Shown here: positions 45,533 to 55,102 of the stretch, in pieces
Position numbering within the stretch: the stretch's first letter is position 1
How the letters are laid out: each line of letters begins with the position of its first letter
Assembly: GCA_963783095.1 (NCBI GenBank)
Contig: CAWAMR010000003.1
Span: 1,003,253-1,067,252 of the forward strand
Direction of reading: 5' to 3'
Source of the DNA: CAWAMR01 sp963783095
Lineage (GTDB): Bacteria > Planctomycetota > Planctomycetia > Gemmatales > Gemmataceae
Length of the DNA: 64,000 nt
Translations under genes and position numbers: made by a program
The notes under the pieces: model-generated
The model's database searches: none
What the model saw: the letters and a program-made list of their open reading frames with translations, nothing else
What the model was told of the DNA's origin: nothing

Positions 45533-48117
45533 ATGATCCGTATTACCCAACAGGATAGTGCCAAGGCTGCTGCGTCATATTACGCGACGGCAGATTACTA
45601 CACCGAGGGCCAGGAAATAGTCGGCTCCTGGGGTGGTAAAGGAGCCTTACGGCTCGGACTGGAAGGCACGGTCGATAAGTTCTCCTTCGAGCGTCTGTGC
45701 AATAATCTCGATCCAAGAACCGGAGAGGCACTTACGGTGCGAACGCGCAGCGAGAGGACGGTTGGCTACGATTTCACGTTCTGGGTGCCGAAGTCGGTTT
45801 CGCTGCTTTACGCCATGAGCGGTGACCAGGGCATCATGGATGCGTTCCGTGGAGCCGTCGATGAGACGATGCGCGAAATCGAAACGGAAATGAAAACCCG
45901 CGTCAGAAAGGGCCGTCAGGACACGGATCGCACCACTGGCAACATGGTCTGGGCGGAATTCATACATACTACCGCCAGACCTATCGAGGGCCTCCCTGAC
46001 CCGCAATTGCATGCCCATGTCTTCGTTTTTAACACTACCTGGGACGATGAAGAAAGCCGGTGGAAAGCCGGGCAATTCCGCGAGCTAAAGCGGGATGCCC
46101 CGTATTTTCAGGCGGCATTTCGCGCTCGGCTGGCGGACCGGCTTCAGGATTTGGGCTTCGGGGTGGAGCGGAAGCGGGACGATTTCGAGATCGCAGGAAT
46201 TCCGAAGGATGTTCTGAAACGCTTCTCCCGGCGTACCGCCCTCATTGAGAAGGTGGCCGAAGAAAAGGGCATCTCAGACCCTAAACGCAAGGACGAACTC
46301 GGAGCCGAGACCCGCGAGAAAAAAGTGGCGGCGATGAGCTGGGAATCGCTGCGTAAGGAATGGAACGCACGCCTTAGCGACGCGGAGCGGCGCGTACTGG
46401 CGGCGGTTCACCGCCGGGAGCGGGTGATTGCCCGACCGGAACGGGGCGAAGTAGCCTCAGTCGATCACGCGATCTTGCACAGTTTCGTGCGTGACGCGGT
46501 GGTCCCGGAACGCAAGGTCGTCACCGAAGCGCTGAAACGCGGGATTGGTGCCGTGACGGTGGAGGGCGTTATACGCGAGGTAGGCAAGCGTCCCCTGATT
46601 CGAAGTGAAGTCGCCGGGCGCAAGATGGCGACCACGAAAGAGATGGTCGCCCTGGAGTCCGGGCTGATCGACTTCGCCCGCCAGGGGCGTGGGCGTTACC
46701 GGCCGCTGGGCAACCCGGAACGGCCGTGCTCGCGGGACTGGTTTAACGATGGCCAGAAAGCCGCTGTGCGTCACGTTCTGGGTTCCCGCGACAAAGTGAT
46801 GATCGTCAGAGGGGTCGCCGGATCGGGGAAAACAACGCTTGAGCAGGAGATCGGCGAGGCTTTGGCCGAGGCTGGGCGGCCAGTGGTTGCCCTGGCCCAG
46901 TCGGTGAAGGCCAGCCGGGAAGTGCTCCGCGAGGAGGCAGGCTTTGCCAATGCCGATACGGTGGCAAGGTTCTTTAAGGATGAAAAGATGCAGGAATCGG
47001 CCAGGAATGGCGTGATCCTGGTAGATGAGGCAAGTCAACTTGGCACGGTGGATACGGCCAAGCTATTTGATGTGGCCGAACGGCTAAACGCACGTGTTGT
47101 CCTTGTCGGTGACCGCCATCAGCACCGCAGCGTCACGGCTGGCGAACCGCTCGAAGCTCTGGAAGAGCAGGGCGGGACTGCGAGTGGTGGAGGTCTCGGA
47201 AATCCTTCGCCAACAGGGTGACTATAAGAAAGCGGCCAAGGCACTGAGCGAAGGGCGGACAGAGGAAGCGTTTGAGCAACTGGAAAAGCTCGGATGGATC
47301 AAGCAAGTGCCCGATGCCGACCGTTACCAGCAGATGGCCGCTGCCTACCTCGCCGCCGTTTCTGAAAAGAAACACGACGGAAAGCCCAAGTCCGCCCTGG
47401 TGGTCAGCCCTACCCATGCGGAGGCGAACCGCATCACTGGTGCGATTCGGGCTGGTCTGACCGCGCAAGGGCAAACTTCGCAAGGAACGCGTAGTTACGG
47501 CTTGGGTTCCGGCGCACCTGACGGATGCGCAAAAAGTGGACGTCACCCAATATGAGCCGGGCGACTTGCTTCAGTTTCACCAGAACGCCAAAGGCTATGG
47601 AAAGGGATCGCGAGCTGATCGTCGGCGACGGAGTCAAGATCCCCACAGAACTTGCCAATCGATTTGAGGTATACCGGCCAACGCAGTTGGCGCTGGCCGT
47701 CGGAGACCGGGTGCGGGTTACAGCCAGCGGCAAGACAAATGATGGAAAACGCTTCAGCAACGGTTCGTTGCTGACCGTTGAAGGGTTCACCAAGGGCGGC
47801 GATATCATCGCTAATAACGGCCGGGTCATCGACCGGGATTTTGGGCACCTGGCCCATGGTTACGTAGTGACAAGCCATGCCAGCCAGGGCGTGACCGTTG
47901 ATAAGGTGTTCATCGGCATGTCGAGCGAATCGTTCCCGGCGACCATCGAACGGACGGGCTACGTCGCGGTGACGCGGGGCAGAGAAAAGGCGCGAGATTT
48001 TCACGGATGACAAGAAAGAACTGCTGAGGGTCGATGCGCCGGCCGGACGACCCGCTGTCGGCAACCAGCTTTCGGAGGCGACCAAGGAGAAACCGGGCGG
48101 ACGAAATGGGGGGATGA
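45533..48117 (+). pseudogene. MobF-type conjugative relaxase-helicase (TrwC/TraI-like), frameshifted
   Basis: ATG 45533. The first 545 residues are intact: the N-terminal Tyr cluster 'SYYATADYYTEGQEIVGSWG', the three-His motif 'FIHTTARPIEGLPDPQLHAH' followed by 'VFVFN', and the helicase Walker A 'GVAGSGKTTLEQEIGEALAE'. Near 47170 the frame slips to 'VEVSEILRQQGDYKKAAKAL'; near 47510 to 'GLGVKIPTELANRFEVYRPT'-type sequence 'HASQGVTVDKVFIGMSSESF', 'VAVTRGREKA'; near 48005 and 48045 again ('IFTDDKKELLRV', 'DDPLSATSF'), ending at 48117. Repaired length about 860 residues, normal for TrwC. The protein nicks and unwinds oriT. With four breaks the helicase part is lost but the nicking domain could still be made. 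Confidence 0.9.
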
Positions 48118-48218
48118 AGGAATCGGCGTTTGGCCGCGGCACTGGCGTCTTTGGCCAGCGGCGTGCGCCGACGCAGCCGGGCGTCGCGAACGACCAGACG
48201 CTGAAAGAGGAATGGACC

Positions 48219-48736
48219 ATGACCAATGAGCAGAATCCTCCGGATCGAATGCAGCGAAACGCCTTCCCCGGCGGGGATCTCGCTGCCTATTTGCAGACCA
48301 AAGAGACTGAGGCCGAGGGAACGGAGGCTGCGTGCGAAGCGTTCGGCTACCTGCGCGGAATTCGCGACTGCGGCCGCCGCCGTGGAGTTTCGTTTCCGCG
48401 ACGGCAACAGCATGTGGTTCAATTACAGCTGGCTGGGGACGTGGCAGTACAATCCCAGCGAGGGGCTGCTCTTGAAGTTTTCCGGAGACCTCGTGTACCT
48501 CGTTCTGATAAGGGGCAGCAATCTCGACAAGCCGCTCAAAGAAGGCGGCCATCAATCTGACGCATGCCGGCCTGCAACGCCATCGCGTACTTTGGGTCCG
48601 AGAGATGACCGAAGAGGAAATCCGGCAGGTGGGGGAGACGGGACCGACGATCGATAGTATCGAGGTGGTGTCGTTCGACTCGCATGATGAACTCAAGGAA
48701 TGGGTCGGTAAAAATGCGCCGGAGTTTGTGCAGTGA
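48219..48736 (+). pseudogene. Relaxase-associated hypothetical protein (two frameshifts)
   Basis: ATG 48219 with AGAGGA upstream reads MTNEQNPPDRMQRNAFPGGD and 'LAAYLQTKETEAEGTEAACE'. Near 48375 the frame shifts to 'VEFRFRDGNSMWFNYSWLGT' and 'WQYNPSEGLLLKFSGDLVYL'; near 48548 one extra C moves it to 'INLTHAGLQRHRVLWVREMT' and 'EEEIRQVGETGPTIDSIEVV', ending at TGA 48736. Repaired length about 172 residues. The same protein type often follows MobF relaxase genes in plasmids; its role is unknown. Confidence 0.6.
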
Positions 48737-48813
48737 AACAGATCTTCCGACAAGTGTACCCATCACAACATGTACTAATCTAATGAGAAGAACACATCGT
48801 CGCGAACCTACCT

Positions 48814-49728
48814 TTAGTGGCCTAAAATGCCAGGGCTGCTGTCGTCCCTTTGCAGACGCTCGACAGCTCCAATGCGTGGGATACTCTGGATAAGATCATC
48901 GTATCCCAGGTCGCGAAGCCCGCTCCTTTTGGCGCTATCCGAAAGGCTAGGCAAGGCCAGCATGGCCTCCGCGCCGGCGCGATCGATCCGAGTGCCTCGA
49001 AGAACCAGATGGCCGTCGACATGGAGATGGTCCGGCAGGTTCGTGATTGCGGTGTTTCTAAGATCGAGGTGGCCACCGACATGAAGATGGTCCGGCAAGC
49101 TCGTGATTGCGGTGCCACTAAGATCAAGGTCGCCGCCCACACGAAGATGGTCCGGCAGGCTCGTGATTGCGGTGCCAGCAAGATAGAGCGAGCCGCCGAC
49201 ATGAAGATGCTCCGGCAAGCTCGTGATTGCGGTGCCTCTAAGATCGAGGTAGCCGCCGACATGGAGATGGTCCGGCAGGTTCGTGATTGCGGTGTCTTCC
49301 AGATTGAGCGAGCCACCGACATGAAGATGGTCCGGCAGGTTCGTGATTGAGGTGCCGTCCAATTTGAGGGGGCCGTCAATATGAAGATTGTCCGGCAGAC
49401 GGGTGACTGGTTCGGACGAGAGATTAAGTTGCATGATCATGCCGCGGTCAAACGTGACCCGCCAAGGTGCTTGCTCAAGCAGATTGGCTATCTTGGGACC
49501 GAGGATCTCCGCCTTCAGTTGCTTTTCCCGTTCACGTCCGGCGACCGTTCCTTCAGGAAGAGTCGAGTGCAGCCCACATTGAATCTTGATGAATTCGCTT
49601 ACCGCTGACCGCCCATGTTTGTCAAGCCAATCGGCGTATTCCAGACGCGGTTGATTGTCGTTCCCAGCGGCTGCCATCCGCTCGAAGAATCCCGCCTCTT
49701 CAGTCTCGTATCCGGCCACCCATCCCAT
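48814..49728 (-). CDS. TIGR02996-type protein with leucine-rich-like 'TxIxxLP' repeats
   Basis: ATG 49728 (MGWVAGYETEEAGFFERMAA) gives 304 residues. Residues about 8-45 are the TIGR02996 companion domain ('NDNQPRLEYADWLDKHG'), found almost only in Gemmata-group planctomycetes. Residues about 125-250 carry seven 20-residue repeats of the form 'TAITSLPDHLHVGGHLDLRN', each coded by a 60-bp direct DNA repeat (48995-49375). The fold is a short leucine-rich-repeat-like solenoid. The C-terminus is helical. Probably a protein-interaction module. It is cargo in the conjugative element, on the strand opposite to the relaxase. Confidence 0.82.
   Translation of the reverse strand: MGWVAGYETEEAGFFERMAAAGNDNQPRLEYADWLDKHGRSAVSEFIKIQCGLHSTLPEGTVAGREREKQLKAEILGPKIANLLEQAPWRVTFDRGMIMQLNLSSEPVTRLPDNLHIDGPLKLDGTSITNLPDHLHVGGSLNLEDTAITNLPDHLHVGGYLDLRGTAITSLPEHLHVGGSLYLAGTAITSLPDHLRVGGDLDLSGTAITSLPDHLHVGGHLDLRNTAITNLPDHLHVDGHLVLRGTRIDRAGAEAMLALPSLSDSAKRSGLRDLGYDDLIQSIPRIGAVERLQRDDSSPGILGH
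48995..49375. repeat. 60-bp tandem direct repeats inside the TIGR02996 gene
   Basis: Seven consecutive 60-bp units containing gacatgaagatggtccggca and cgtgattgcggtg recur at a strict 60-nt period. They encode the 20-residue repeats and keep the frame, so unit number can change by recombination without breaking the protein. Confidence 0.85.
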
Positions 49729-50014
49729 TATCAATCCATGCCGAGACCCGACGTGTACGTCGGCCCCGCTTCCCCGCTGTTGCACCGGATTTGAGAGTAT
49801 CACGGAGTCGAGAAGAAATCATCTACTTTTTTGCGCCGCCTTTCCCCCTATCGGAACGTCCGAGAATTTGTATGTGAATTCATGGTGAGACCCATAGTAC
49901 ATCGAGAAAACCTTTGGGTGTTTGGGTCAGGCAAGATGGGTGATTCGTCATTCCGTTATCTTTCCACTTCATCGAGCGTGAACTGTGTCATCGTGCTCGC
50001 AACTGACGGCATAA

Positions 50015-53000
50015 TTAAGGCATGAGTTGTTTCTGCCGTGCTTGCCATTCCTCAGCCGATAGCGGCCGTGGCGGGGAGAATGAGGCAGAGGTTCCTTCCG
50101 TGGAAATCGTGACGCTTATCCCCGTCATGGATTCCAGTTCGATCAGTAACCTGTCAATGCTTTCAGGCGTTTGGTCACTGGGGAGTTTGCAGATGCGAGC
50201 GGTTTTGTCGCGGCTCGCGGTGACGATGCAGCGGCTGTCCGGGCTGAAGGCAACTTTCCCCACGGCTCCGTCATGTATCCATAGCCCGCCCGTCCAGTTG
50301 CCGGTCTCCGCCGACCAGTTGCGCACGAGGCCGTAGCGAGTGCCGGTCGCGAGAAATTGCCCGTCGGGGCTGAAGGCAATAGTCTCCACTGCGCTCTCAT
50401 GGCGGATTTCCTTCGCCTTCTCATGCGGCTTATCGATGGACCAGAGCCTCACTGTCGCTTCGGCGGCAGTGGCCAGAATCGGCCGCGTGGGATGAAACGC
50501 CAGCGCGGCGATCTCGCTCGCGTGCGGCCAGGTCACTTCGGTTAGCTTCGGCGGGTCGGAGGCGAGATCCCAGATGACGACGTTGTTTTTCTGGCGGCCG
50601 TAAACGGCCGCCCACTTTCCGTCGCCGCTTATCACCGCGCAGGTGTCGTGCCGCTTTTCCTGTTCTTGCGATGCCGGCGGTGGCGTGTGCCAGATGCTAT
50701 AGAGCAGCCGTCCTTCATCCGGCCGCCAGACGCGTGCCTCGGTGCCTCCGTCAACCAGCAATCGGCCGTCGCGGCTGAAGGTCATGTTCCAGAACAGTGA
50801 AGCCACGGGATGCTTCGACCCTGGAGGGAGCGTGACCCTTAATTCGCGGTTGCTCGCAAAGTCCCAACCGCCGAATTCATCGGCGTTCTTCGCCCGTCCG
50901 CCGAAGACGAAGAACCGCCCGTCGGGACTGAAGTTGCCTTTCAGGATGATGCTGTGGTGGGAAAGGCTTGGAAGTTTCTCCTTTCCGGTGCCAGCGTCCC
51001 AGAACTTGACCAGCTTATTGTTGCCGGCCGTCACTGCCGTATCGGCGTCTCCGGGCCGGAAGCGAACGACCTGGGTATCCGCCCCGTGCGGCAGAACGGT
51101 CACCTTACCGGTAGCCGGGTTCCACACCCGTCCTGCCCCAGGTTCGGCCGGGCCGTTGAGGCATCCGGTAATAACCTGCTGGCCATCGGAACTGAACTCG
51201 GCATCCCAGACCGGCCCCGGATGCTTGAGCACCGCCGTTCCCTCGGTCGCGGAGGGCATATCCCAAATGCGGACATCGCCGTTGAGGTCGGCGGTGAAGA
51301 CGCGACCGAGGCTTGAGACGATCCCGCCGTAGCGGACATCCCCGAGGTGGTAAAGTACTTGCCCGATGGGCTTGTTGGTGTTGTCGGTATTCAATTCCCA
51401 GATACGCACTGTTCTGTCCTCGGAACCGGCGAGGAAGTGCCGCCCGTCGGGACTAAAGGTAAGCAGCCGCGACTGCTTGTTGAGCGGGATAGGCGGGCGG
51501 TTTTCCTGTTGCTTCGCAACGCTCCAGAACCGGATGATTCCGTCCACTCCGCCCGTGGCGAGCGTTGCCCCGTCGGGACTGTAGGTGACAGTGAAAACTC
51601 GTGTCGGGTGTTGCAGCACAATCGGCTTCGCCTTCGCGTTGACGGGATTGAACAGCGTGACGCGTGGAGATGGATCGACCTCGCCGCAGCAGGCTATCTG
51701 CGTTCCGTCCGGGCTGTAAGCAACCATGTACAGATCATCGGATACAGGGAACTCAGCGAATTTTTCCCCTGTTGCTGCACTATAGGAAATCAGTTGCGAT
51801 TCTCGCGGCTGCTTGGTCGCGTGCGAAGCGACCGTTAAGACGTTGCCGTCAGGGCTGTACGCGACCGACATCGGGCGATTTGGGTGGCGAAATGATAACA
51901 CTTCCTTGGCCGTATCCGTGTTATAGACGTGGATGCGCCTGCCGACGGTGGAGACCGCGAAGAACTGTCCGTCATTGCGGAAGGAGATGGAACTGACGGC
52001 GCTCTCGTTAATATCAGTGCCGATGACGACGTGCCGGGGAGCGGCGGTTTCGGGATCGATGAGCAGTCCCGGTGTGTTCAGATCAACCCACCAGAGTTCG
52101 CCTTGGCTCGTGCCCACGATCGCCAGCTTGCGCCCGTGATGGACAGCGCCTCGCAGTTCACCGTTTAGGTGGTGGACGAACCGCAGCGGAGCCAGTTGAG
52201 ATTCCATGAGCGAGATCCAGTGCCGAACGGCATCGGCCTGGCTCTTGTCTTGGCTGGGGGCGATGCGGAGGCTGTGCCCGGCAAGAAGGATGCCGTAGCC
52301 GATGTCACCGAACCGGGCTTCATTGATGGACGCATCCTGAAGCAGCCGGGCGTTTCCGGCCTGTGCTGCGAGTCGCTGATTCTCAGCGAACCATAGCCAA
52401 ACACCGCCAACCGCCAGCAACACCAGCAGGAGCGCGGCAACGCCGGAGAGCCACGCCCGCGCCGGGTTTTTGCGCCGCCAGCGGGCGAGCGTCTCGCGAA
52501 GTCCTGCCTCTCGAGCTGTCACCTGCTCATCAAGCAGAACGCGATTGAGGTCTTCACCCATCGGCTTCGCCGTCGGGTAGCGGTCGGCGGGTTTTGTCGC
52601 TATCGCCTTGGCGATGACGGCTGCTAGATCCTTGCTGACGCCGGGGAGCTGCGCCAGCTGTTCCCTCGTCGGAAGGGAGTATGGCATATTTCCCATTGCC
52701 GCGTTTGAGATGCAATCTGTCAGCATCTCACAGGCGGTGACGCCCAGTGCGTAGACGTCGCTGCCCGGGGTGCGAGGCTCATCTGGATTCGGGGGCATGT
52801 ATCCGGGTGTGCCCACGCCTAACCCGACTTGTCCACTCGGCCCGGCAAGTCCGAAATCAGCCAGCTTGGCATCGAAGTCGCTGCCGTGGAAGGCGTTCGG
52901 ATCGGGCAAGGGCGGCGCTTCGCCACTGGTTCCCTCAGGGAGGCGTGGGTCAGAGAGCACGAGCAGGACATTGATCGGCTTGATGTCGCCGTGGACTTTG

Positions 53001-53482
53001 TCTATCCGGTGTAGCGGGGTTAAGCCGTCTGCGACCTGCTGTAGCCAGCGCACGAGATTCCTGATCGCTTTCGCCGACCCGCGGCCCTCGTGCTTCAATG
53101 AGCTTAGCCTTCCGCCGGCTGCGTACTGCATCACCAGGTATGGCAGTTTTGGGTCATCATCGACAAATTCGTACAAGGCGATGACGTGCGGGCTGTTGCC
53201 GGCCTCGCCTGCGAGGCTGGCCTCCCGGCTTAGTTTGCCAAGCCCGAGGCTAAGCGATTTGCCGCCTGTGGCGGCAGCGGGCGCGTCGGGAGTGACGAAT
53301 TTGAGCGCCACGAAGCGGCTCATCTTGCGGTCCCAGGCGGCATACACCTCGCCCTGGCCGCCGACGCCGAGCCGTCGGTAAACCCAATACCGGCAGCCCT
53401 GGCTGTGAGGTAGGAGCGGTCCGAACCCGCAATTATCGTCAAGCAGCTGGCGCTCGTAGTCATAGGCGTCCATCGGATGCAT
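50015..53482 (-). CDS. Ser/Thr protein kinase fused to WD40 repeats
   Basis: 1155 residues, ATG 53482, 5 nt after the sigma gene stop. Kinase about 30-330: glycine loop 'LGVGGQGEVYAAWD' (38-51), Lys61 in 'VALKFV', catalytic loop 'HGDIKPIN' (164-171; Gly replaces the usual Arg before Asp166), 'DFG' 209-211, 'GTPGYMPP'. Membrane helix about 343-365 ('WLSGVAALLLVLLAVGGVWL'). The C-terminal 750 residues are WD40-type repeats with 'SFRNDGQFFAVSTVGRRIHV', 'AYSPDGNVLTVASHA', 'TFSPDGRHFLAGSEDRTVRI', forming one or two outside propellers. Typical planctomycete sensor kinase. HGD rather than HRD suggests no need for activation-loop phosphorylation. Paired with the sigma gene upstream; intact cargo among broken conjugation genes. 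Confidence 0.93.
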   Translation of the reverse strand: MHPMDAYDYERQLLDDNCGFGPLLPHSQGCRYWVYRRLGVGGQGEVYAAWDRKMSRFVALKFVTPDAPAAATGGKSLSLGLGKLSREASLAGEAGNSPHVIALYEFVDDDPKLPYLVMQYAAGGRLSSLKHEGRGSAKAIRNLVRWLQQVADGLTPLHRIDKVHGDIKPINVLLVLSDPRLPEGTSGEAPPLPDPNAFHGSDFDAKLADFGLAGPSGQVGLGVGTPGYMPPNPDEPRTPGSDVYALGVTACEMLTDCISNAAMGNMPYSLPTREQLAQLPGVSKDLAAVIAKAIATKPADRYPTAKPMGEDLNRVLLDEQVTAREAGLRETLARWRRKNPARAWLSGVAALLLVLLAVGGVWLWFAENQRLAAQAGNARLLQDASINEARFGDIGYGILLAGHSLRIAPSQDKSQADAVRHWISLMESQLAPLRFVHHLNGELRGAVHHGRKLAIVGTSQGELWWVDLNTPGLLIDPETAAPRHVVIGTDINESAVSSISFRNDGQFFAVSTVGRRIHVYNTDTAKEVLSFRHPNRPMSVAYSPDGNVLTVASHATKQPRESQLISYSAATGEKFAEFPVSDDLYMVAYSPDGTQIACCGEVDPSPRVTLFNPVNAKAKPIVLQHPTRVFTVTYSPDGATLATGGVDGIIRFWSVAKQQENRPPIPLNKQSRLLTFSPDGRHFLAGSEDRTVRIWELNTDNTNKPIGQVLYHLGDVRYGGIVSSLGRVFTADLNGDVRIWDMPSATEGTAVLKHPGPVWDAEFSSDGQQVITGCLNGPAEPGAGRVWNPATGKVTVLPHGADTQVVRFRPGDADTAVTAGNNKLVKFWDAGTGKEKLPSLSHHSIILKGNFSPDGRFFVFGGRAKNADEFGGWDFASNRELRVTLPPGSKHPVASLFWNMTFSRDGRLLVDGGTEARVWRPDEGRLLYSIWHTPPPASQEQEKRHDTCAVISGDGKWAAVYGRQKNNVVIWDLASDPPKLTEVTWPHASEIAALAFHPTRPILATAAEATVRLWSIDKPHEKAKEIRHESAVETIAFSPDGQFLATGTRYGLVRNWSAETGNWTGGLWIHDGAVGKVAFSPDSRCIVTASRDKTARICKLPSDQTPESIDRLLIELESMTGISVTISTEGTSASFSPPRPLSAEEWQARQKQLMP

Positions 53483-53487
53483 TCATC

Positions 53488-54114
53488 TCAAAGCAATCGG
53501 AAATGGGGGAAGTTCCGCCGCAGCCATTCCAACCCTTTGGTAACCCATTCCTGGGCTGTTGAGTCAGTCACGTCCAGCGCCCCGCCTATAGCGGCATAGG
53601 TTGCGGGATTGTCGTCGATGGCGAGATACCTGAGTTCGATCGCGGCTGCCCAGTTGGGATTGTGTTCGCGAAGCGCCTGGATCATGCGCTGCACCAGATC
53701 GAGTCTTTCCAGTTCTTCGGTGTGCGATTGAGGGTCCCGCTTGCTGAGGGAGTAGCTCAGGCGGTCGGCGGCCTCCTGCTGTCGCACGCGCTGCCGCTGG
53801 TGATCAATCGCCCGGCCCATGATTCGCTGTCTGAATGAACTGCATACGTGCTCGATGTCGGTGAAGCTTTCGATTCCATCGAGCATTTCGGTGACGACGT
53901 CATGAGCCAGCGATTGCGTCGAGATCTTGTTGCCCCAGTCCTGCCGGGCGTGCTTCTGGATAAACGCAAGATGCGTGTCCCAGAGGTAAGCAAATATCGC
54001 CCGGTGCGCCTCTTTCACGACGGCCATCAATTTCGCCTGTTCCAGCAACTTGGGGAGATCGGCCCGATCAGGGCACGGGCCGAAAACGCCGACGGTCGAA
54101 TGTGGTTTCATCAT
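53488..54114 (-). CDS. ECF-like sigma factor paired with the WD40 kinase
   Basis: ATG 54114 (next ATG at 54111; the frame opens at 54123) gives about 208 residues. Region 2: 'HRAIFAYLWDTHLAFIQKHA', 'QSLAHDVVTEMLDGIESFTD', 'SSFRQRIMGRAIDHQRQRVR'. Region 4: 'LVQRMIQALREHNPNWAAAI', 'ELRYLAIDDNPATYAAIGGA', HTH 'LDVTDSTAQEWVTKGLEWLR'. This is the ECF type coupled to kinases in planctomycetes. The kinase ATG follows 5 nt after its stop, so they are co-transcribed. Divergent from the SprT-like gene at 54290. Confidence 0.85.
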   Translation of the reverse strand: MMKPHSTVGVFGPCPDRADLPKLLEQAKLMAVVKEAHRAIFAYLWDTHLAFIQKHARQDWGNKISTQSLAHDVVTEMLDGIESFTDIEHVCSSFRQRIMGRAIDHQRQRVRQQEAADRLSYSLSKRDPQSHTEELERLDLVQRMIQALREHNPNWAAAIELRYLAIDDNPATYAAIGGALDVTDSTAQEWVTKGLEWLRRNFPHFRLL

Positions 54115-54289
54115 GGATTTCAAAAAAAGATGAGCTCTTCCGGATTTTCAGAGGGTGCCGTGCGGTCTTTCTGTGCAAAGCCTGTCGAGCCACGCCGCCC
54201 ACAACAAGCATGGTATGGCATCCCCGCACGGTCGGCAACTGCCCGAACTGTTTGCAATGACGTCTCCGGTTGGAGAGGGAGAATTGGGA

Positions 54290-54958
54290 ATGTTCGCGTA
54301 CGATCCGATCAGCTTGCGGCCAGCGATTGCGGAGCTCGAACGCTGGGCGGCGGAAATGGTTTTATGGTTTAAACCACAAGGATTGCCGCTGCCGGTGATC
54401 ACCGTTCAAGGCAGCGAGCGGAGGGCGTACGGCTGGTTCGCCTGGTCGCGCTGGGAGAGCACGAACGGCGGCATCCACGACGAGATTAATTTCGTGGCCG
54501 AATACCTTGGCCGTGATGTGTTCGACATTGCGGCGACGCTGATGCACGAGCTGGTACATCTGGCCAACTACGCCGCCGGTATCAGGGACTGTTCTTCCAA
54601 CCAGTACCACAATCGGAACTTCCGCGATCGCGCCCTGGCTGTCGGAATGTCGTGCGAGCGCATGAATCCCTACGGGTGGGCAAAAACGGGGCTGACTCCC
54701 CTTTTGCGTGAACGCATCGACCTGCTGCGGCCTGACGCGGGCGCTTTCGACCTGTTCCGCCTTCCTCCGGCTCCGCGCCGGGAGGCGGGGAGCAATGTGG
54801 TTGACACCCAGAGCGATGGACAGCTCTGCATCCAGACGAAAAAGAAAAAACTGTCGAAGTGGGTTTGCCTCGGAGAATGCGCCGCCGCGTGGGTGGCGTC
54901 AGGGACGGAACTTCGGGCAACCTGCGATGCCTGCGGATCGTCGTTCATCCGGGTTTAG
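54290..54958 (+). CDS. SprT-like zinc metalloprotease-type protein
   Basis: ATG 54290 has GGAGAGGGAG at 7-14 nt upstream; the frame opens at 54155 with other starts (54215, 54257). 222 residues: 'YDPISLRPAIAELERWAAEM', a strand region, then the HExxH zinc motif in 'ATLMHELVHLANYAAG' and 'NRNFRDRALAVGM' with a further His/Asn ligand region. A C-terminal zinc ribbon is seen: 'KWVCLGECAAAW' and 'ATCDACGSSFIRV'. SprT-like proteins occur in conjugative and phage elements and may process DNA-protein crosslinks. Catalytic residues are intact. It precedes the ParB gene on the strand. Confidence 0.82.
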   Translation: MFAYDPISLRPAIAELERWAAEMVLWFKPQGLPLPVITVQGSERRAYGWFAWSRWESTNGGIHDEINFVAEYLGRDVFDIAATLMHELVHLANYAAGIRDCSSNQYHNRNFRDRALAVGMSCERMNPYGWAKTGLTPLLRERIDLLRPDAGAFDLFRLPPAPRREAGSNVVDTQSDGQLCIQTKKKKLSKWVCLGECAAAWVASGTELRATCDACGSSFIRV

Positions 54959-55102
54959 GACGGTGCTCGGCCCGCTAGGTTGTAAAAGCCGTTGTGCCAT
55001 GCTTGTAGCAAATTCTACTCCCCCTCTTGCGAGTGTGGGTTTGGGAGATTTGCCAAGGTCATGTGATCGATGGTGTGCCAAGCCTAACTTTGAGAGGAAT
55101 CT

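Noticed and set aside
47870..48760. Minus-strand frames opposite the relaxase C-terminus
   Set aside because: Antisense of frameshifted relaxase and its follower gene; the plus-strand pieces match known TrwC motifs.
48995..49375. Regular 60-bp repeats as a possible CRISPR array
   Set aside because: No unique spacers; the repeats are in frame and code for a solenoid protein.
50742..53381. Plus-strand frames of about 200 codons opposite the WD40 kinase
   Set aside because: Shadows of the long minus-strand kinase gene; composition rich in Ser/Pro/Arg without domains.
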